Assembly (NCBI GenBank): GCA_900544475.1
Contig: UQVU01000038.1
Location: forward strand, 1 to 14,553
Direction: 5' to 3'
Length of the DNA stretch: 14,553 nt
Origin: an uncultured Butyricicoccus sp.
Lineage (GTDB): Bacteria; Bacillota; Clostridia; Oscillospirales; Butyricicoccaceae
The notes beneath the pieces were generated by a model. It was given only the letters and a program-made list of their open reading frames with translations, searched no databases and had not been told where the DNA came from. Within the stretch, counting starts at the first letter, position 1, and every line of letters starts with the position of its first letter. This document shows, one piece after another, positions 12,037 through 14,553 of the stretch. A program made the translations under genes and the position numbers.

Positions 12037-14553
12037 ATGAAAAAACGAATTTGCAGTTTGCTGCTGATATGCAGTATGCTGGCAGGTCTGCTGCCGCAGA
12101 TCGTGCTGCCGCAGGCGGCGGCTGCGGATACTGCAGCAGCAAGAGACGGCTTTGGTCTGCCCACGGAAGAAAAAACGGGCATGACAGACGAAGCCACACT
12201 TCGTAATAACCCATACGGCACGCTGGGATGGGTTCCGCTGTTCCAGAACCACGAGCTGGTTGTAGCCGGCGTGGACTCGGATGAGTTCCAGACGACATAC
12301 GAGGGCGCAGCCAACGGAAAGGGCAATCAGATGTCTACGTTTCGGTGGAGCAACTCGACGGATGTCGGCAATGCCGAGCGCATTGCGACTGTGGCATTTG
12401 ACCCGAACGGCACCGGCAAGGACGAGTACATTGCGAATCTGGTATTTGATAAAAGTAAGGCACGGCTTCGCCTGTATGTGACGAACAAGGACCGCAAGGT
12501 GTCTGGTGTTATGGATGTTTGCGGTGGCGACAGTGAGTACATCAAGAACCTGAAATTCTATCAGACCCGCGCTATGCTGTGTCTGACCGCAGGCGACTTT
12601 GACGGCGACGGCAAGGATACCCTGATGGTCTACACGCAGGGCAATAACCAGAATACGGATACGGTAGACAGCATTAAGGAGTATACGTTCAGCGGCGGCA
12701 AACTGGATGAGGGTAAGCGCGTTATCAACCTCGGTGACGTCATTGACGGCGGCCGAGATGCGCTGAAAGCAATGCTGTACCACGACGGCAACGGCGATAA
12801 CGAGCTGCGCGCGCATCTGAGCGTTGATATGGAAGTCGGCGACGTGGATATGGACGGTATCGACGAGCTGGCAATGACGGTCAACGTCAACGACCTGAAA
12901 CAGAGCGAATACAAGCTGGATGGTAAAAAATATACCGACTTTGAAAAGTCTTATCTGACGGTTTACGACTACAACGACAAGAACAGTTGGAATCAGAAGC
13001 TGAACGAAAAGCTGCTGAACGAGGATGGCGGCGCAAGCGGCCGTGCCCGTTTTGCAGGCGTGACCATCGGTTATATCAGTGATAAGCCGAGCGGCAGTAT
13101 GCCGCCGGAAGTTGTTGCGGTAGGCTACTACGATAAGAATGGTGATTATCAGGACTGCGAGTTTGACAGGAGCAAGCTGCTGGCATACAGCTATCAGTAC
13201 AGCACGAAGGATAATTCGTGGACAGAGAAATGCAAGGCGACAGAAGTTGTCACCAACGGCTTTACCAATACCGGCACCAAGGGTGACGATGTGCAGAATC
13301 CGATCGCGGTAGCGGCTGTTGCGGCGGACGGCGTCAACACCAAGGAATATCTGTTCATTTCCGGCAGTATGTATCAGATTGGCACGGTGGACGGCAATCA
13401 GCGGCTGTCTATCCTGGAAGGCTCGAATAAGGGCCATGACCGCTGGCTGGGCGGCCGTCTCATCAACAACAGCGGTATTCTGGACTATGCCGTCGGCAAT
13501 TTTAACGGCAACAAGCAGGGCATGGAACAGGTATACTACGTTGAGTACCGCAAGCAGGAGACCTTCGACAAGCAGTTTTTGAAGATTGGTCAGCTTTATA
13601 AAAAATCGAGTACGAGCACCTCGGGCGGTCAGACAACGGTTACGCCGGACAGCACGTTCAGCCGCTGGGAGGATGACTGGACATACTATGACAAGAGCAA
13701 CTGTAATCTGGCGCTTACAACGGCAGATGTAAACAACGATGCCATGCTCGCGAAGATCAAAAGCGTCAGCACCGGCTACACCGATCCGAAGGTAATGGCG
13801 ATTCTGGAAGCGTCGCCGCATTTCGCTGAGGTGAATGACGGCGATATCGGAAACTCCGCGACGTCGATCGGCAAGAGCAAGGAGGAAGGTTTTAATGCGA
13901 CCGTATCCGGCTCGTTTGGTTTTGATATTATGGCGGGCTTTGAATATGTCGCGCCGCTCATCGAGACTGGCGGCGGTGTGGAGTTCAATACCAGTCATAC
14001 CTTTACGGCGGGTACAACACAGTCTGCCAGCCGCACGATAGAGGTTGTTTATTCCAACTCTACGAATGAAAACATGGTGGTCATGTATGCAACGCCGATG
14101 ACTTACTATGAGTACGAGGTGAAATATCCGGACAATACAAAGAAGGGAAATTCGCCGAAGCTGACCAGTGCCATGACGCTGGCGGTTCCGGGTAATCCTT
14201 CGATGAACATGGTTTCGGTGGATACCTATAACGAGGCCGCATCGGCGTACGAGGGTATGCAGCAGATTGGCAGCAACCTGCATCTGGGTACGCCCGGTCA
14301 GCCGAATACCTATCGTTCCAGTTTGCCGAGTGGTAAACTTTCGTGGGCTTCTGAGGCTAAAGACGCAGGTCACTACAGGGACAGCGGCACAAAGACACAG
14401 CGCATTACCACTTCCACAGGCAGCAGCCTGAACTTTGAGTATTCCTATGAAGGCTCGGTGCAGATGTACGGCGTCGTAGGCGGCTTCAAGGCAGGCGGCG
14501 GCTATCACTGGGGTGCAAGCGTCGGTACGGAAAAAGTTAATACCACCAGCATT
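12037..14553 (+). CDS. Large secreted FG-GAP/VCBS-like repeat protein, 3' end outside window (839 codons visible)
   Basis: A near-perfect AAGGAGGA (12023-12030) is 6 bases before ATG 12037, and the frame stays open to the right edge. The signal peptide is clear: MKKRICSLLLICSMLAGLL with cleavage near residue 30 (QAAAA-D). Two calcium-loop-like FG-GAP motifs are visible: GDFDGDGKDTL (Asp187, 189, 191, 194) and GDVDMDGIDEL (Asp269, 271, 273, 276), plus a degenerate one at NFNGNKQG (about 488). They suggest an integrin-like beta-propeller at about 60-540. A Ser/Thr/Gly linker (STSTSGGQTTVTP) follows. The next part (about 585 onward) reads MAILEASPHFAEV and then alternating hydrophobic/polar strands (ATVSGSFGFDIMAGFEY, TASRTIEVVY-like, MVVMYATPMTYYEYEV) and at the right edge GGFKAGGGYHWGASV. 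Such strands recall beta-barrel pore formers or long beta-sandwiches; function unknown. A good promoter is not obvious in the 176-base gap. Confidence 0.85.
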   Translation, partial: MKKRICSLLLICSMLAGLLPQIVLPQAAAADTAAARDGFGLPTEEKTGMTDEATLRNNPYGTLGWVPLFQNHELVVAGVDSDEFQTTYEGAANGKGNQMSTFRWSNSTDVGNAERIATVAFDPNGTGKDEYIANLVFDKSKARLRLYVTNKDRKVSGVMDVCGGDSEYIKNLKFYQTRAMLCLTAGDFDGDGKDTLMVYTQGNNQNTDTVDSIKEYTFSGGKLDEGKRVINLGDVIDGGRDALKAMLYHDGNGDNELRAHLSVDMEVGDVDMDGIDELAMTVNVNDLKQSEYKLDGKKYTDFEKSYLTVYDYNDKNSWNQKLNEKLLNEDGGASGRARFAGVTIGYISDKPSGSMPPEVVAVGYYDKNGDYQDCEFDRSKLLAYSYQYSTKDNSWTEKCKATEVVTNGFTNTGTKGDDVQNPIAVAAVAADGVNTKEYLFISGSMYQIGTVDGNQRLSILEGSNKGHDRWLGGRLINNSGILDYAVGNFNGNKQGMEQVYYVEYRKQETFDKQFLKIGQLYKKSSTSTSGGQTTVTPDSTFSRWEDDWTYYDKSNCNLALTTADVNNDAMLAKIKSVSTGYTDPKVMAILEASPHFAEVNDGDIGNSATSIGKSKEEGFNATVSGSFGFDIMAGFEYVAPLIETGGGVEFNTSHTFTAGTTQSASRTIEVVYSNSTNENMVVMYATPMTYYEYEVKYPDNTKKGNSPKLTSAMTLAVPGNPSMNMVSVDTYNEAASAYEGMQQIGSNLHLGTPGQPNTYRSSLPSGKLSWASEAKDAGHYRDSGTKTQRITTSTGSSLNFEYSYEGSVQMYGVVGGFKAGGGYHWGASVGTEKVNTTSI

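Noticed and set aside
11929-14508. An 859-codon open frame on the minus strand opposite the last gene
   Set aside because: The plus frame from 12037 has a strong ribosome binding site, a signal peptide and calcium-loop motifs. The minus frame gives a low-complexity Arg/His/Val-rich product with no ribosome binding site or recognisable domain; it is a codon-bias shadow.

Overview
The window reads as a chromosomal stretch of a moderately GC-rich Firmicute, most likely a gut Clostridia of the Oscillospirales/Ruminococcaceae type. The evidence is strong AGGAGG-type ribosome binding sites, sigma-A style promoters with 17-bp spacers, a hybrid sensor kinase with tandem solute-binding sensor domains, a MalT-like regulator fragment and a secreted FG-GAP protein. 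Genus cannot be fixed from the sequence. No rRNA, tRNA, CRISPR array or phage module was seen.

Layout, left to right. (1) 1-561: distal part of a CstA-type carbon-starvation/pyruvate transporter, open at the left edge and ended early by a stop inside the conserved core. (2) 631-1644: unrecognised two-TM protein with a possible PH-like N-terminus, sharing a bidirectional terminator with (3), a minus-strand flavodoxin-fold NAD(P)H oxidoreductase (1711-2409) that has a good promoter. (4) 2535-3200: a scrap-heap holding a 161-bp inverted-repeat element (MITE-like), a MalT/LuxR-like gene fragment, a terminator, a solo element end and a frameshifted aldo/keto reductase C-terminus. (5) 3356-6487: a 1043-aa hybrid histidine kinase whose first sensor domain seems to carry an in-frame deletion and whose first receiver is degenerate. 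(6) 6488-6947: terminator, solo element end and a gene remnant. (7) 6948-7343: a pyridoxamine 5'-phosphate oxidase-family flavoprotein. (8) 7344-7504: second copy of the 161-bp element. (9) 7527-9123: an overlapping pair encoding a zinc-type macrodomain ADP-ribosyl hydrolase and a class M sirtuin (SirTM) ADP-ribosyltransferase. (10) 9189-9205: another solo element end, immediately followed by a strong promoter for (11) a 7TM-DISM-like sensor kinase and an overlapping OmpR-type response regulator (9262-11860). (12) 12037-14553: a large secreted protein with FG-GAP/VCBS-like calcium loops and a downstream region of alternating-pattern strands, open at the right edge on the plus strand.

The most interesting system is the macrodomain-SirTM pair, a writer and eraser of protein ADP-ribosylation. 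In staphylococci and streptococci it is linked to a GcvH-like lipoyl carrier and a lipoate ligase. Neither partner is present here, so the target in this organism is open. The pair lies between a complete inverted-repeat element and a solo inverted end of the same family, which suggests an accessory cassette. The same element family marks almost every junction with broken genes in the window and may have shaped the locus. The element ends also lie directly next to stop codons and promoter -35 boxes.
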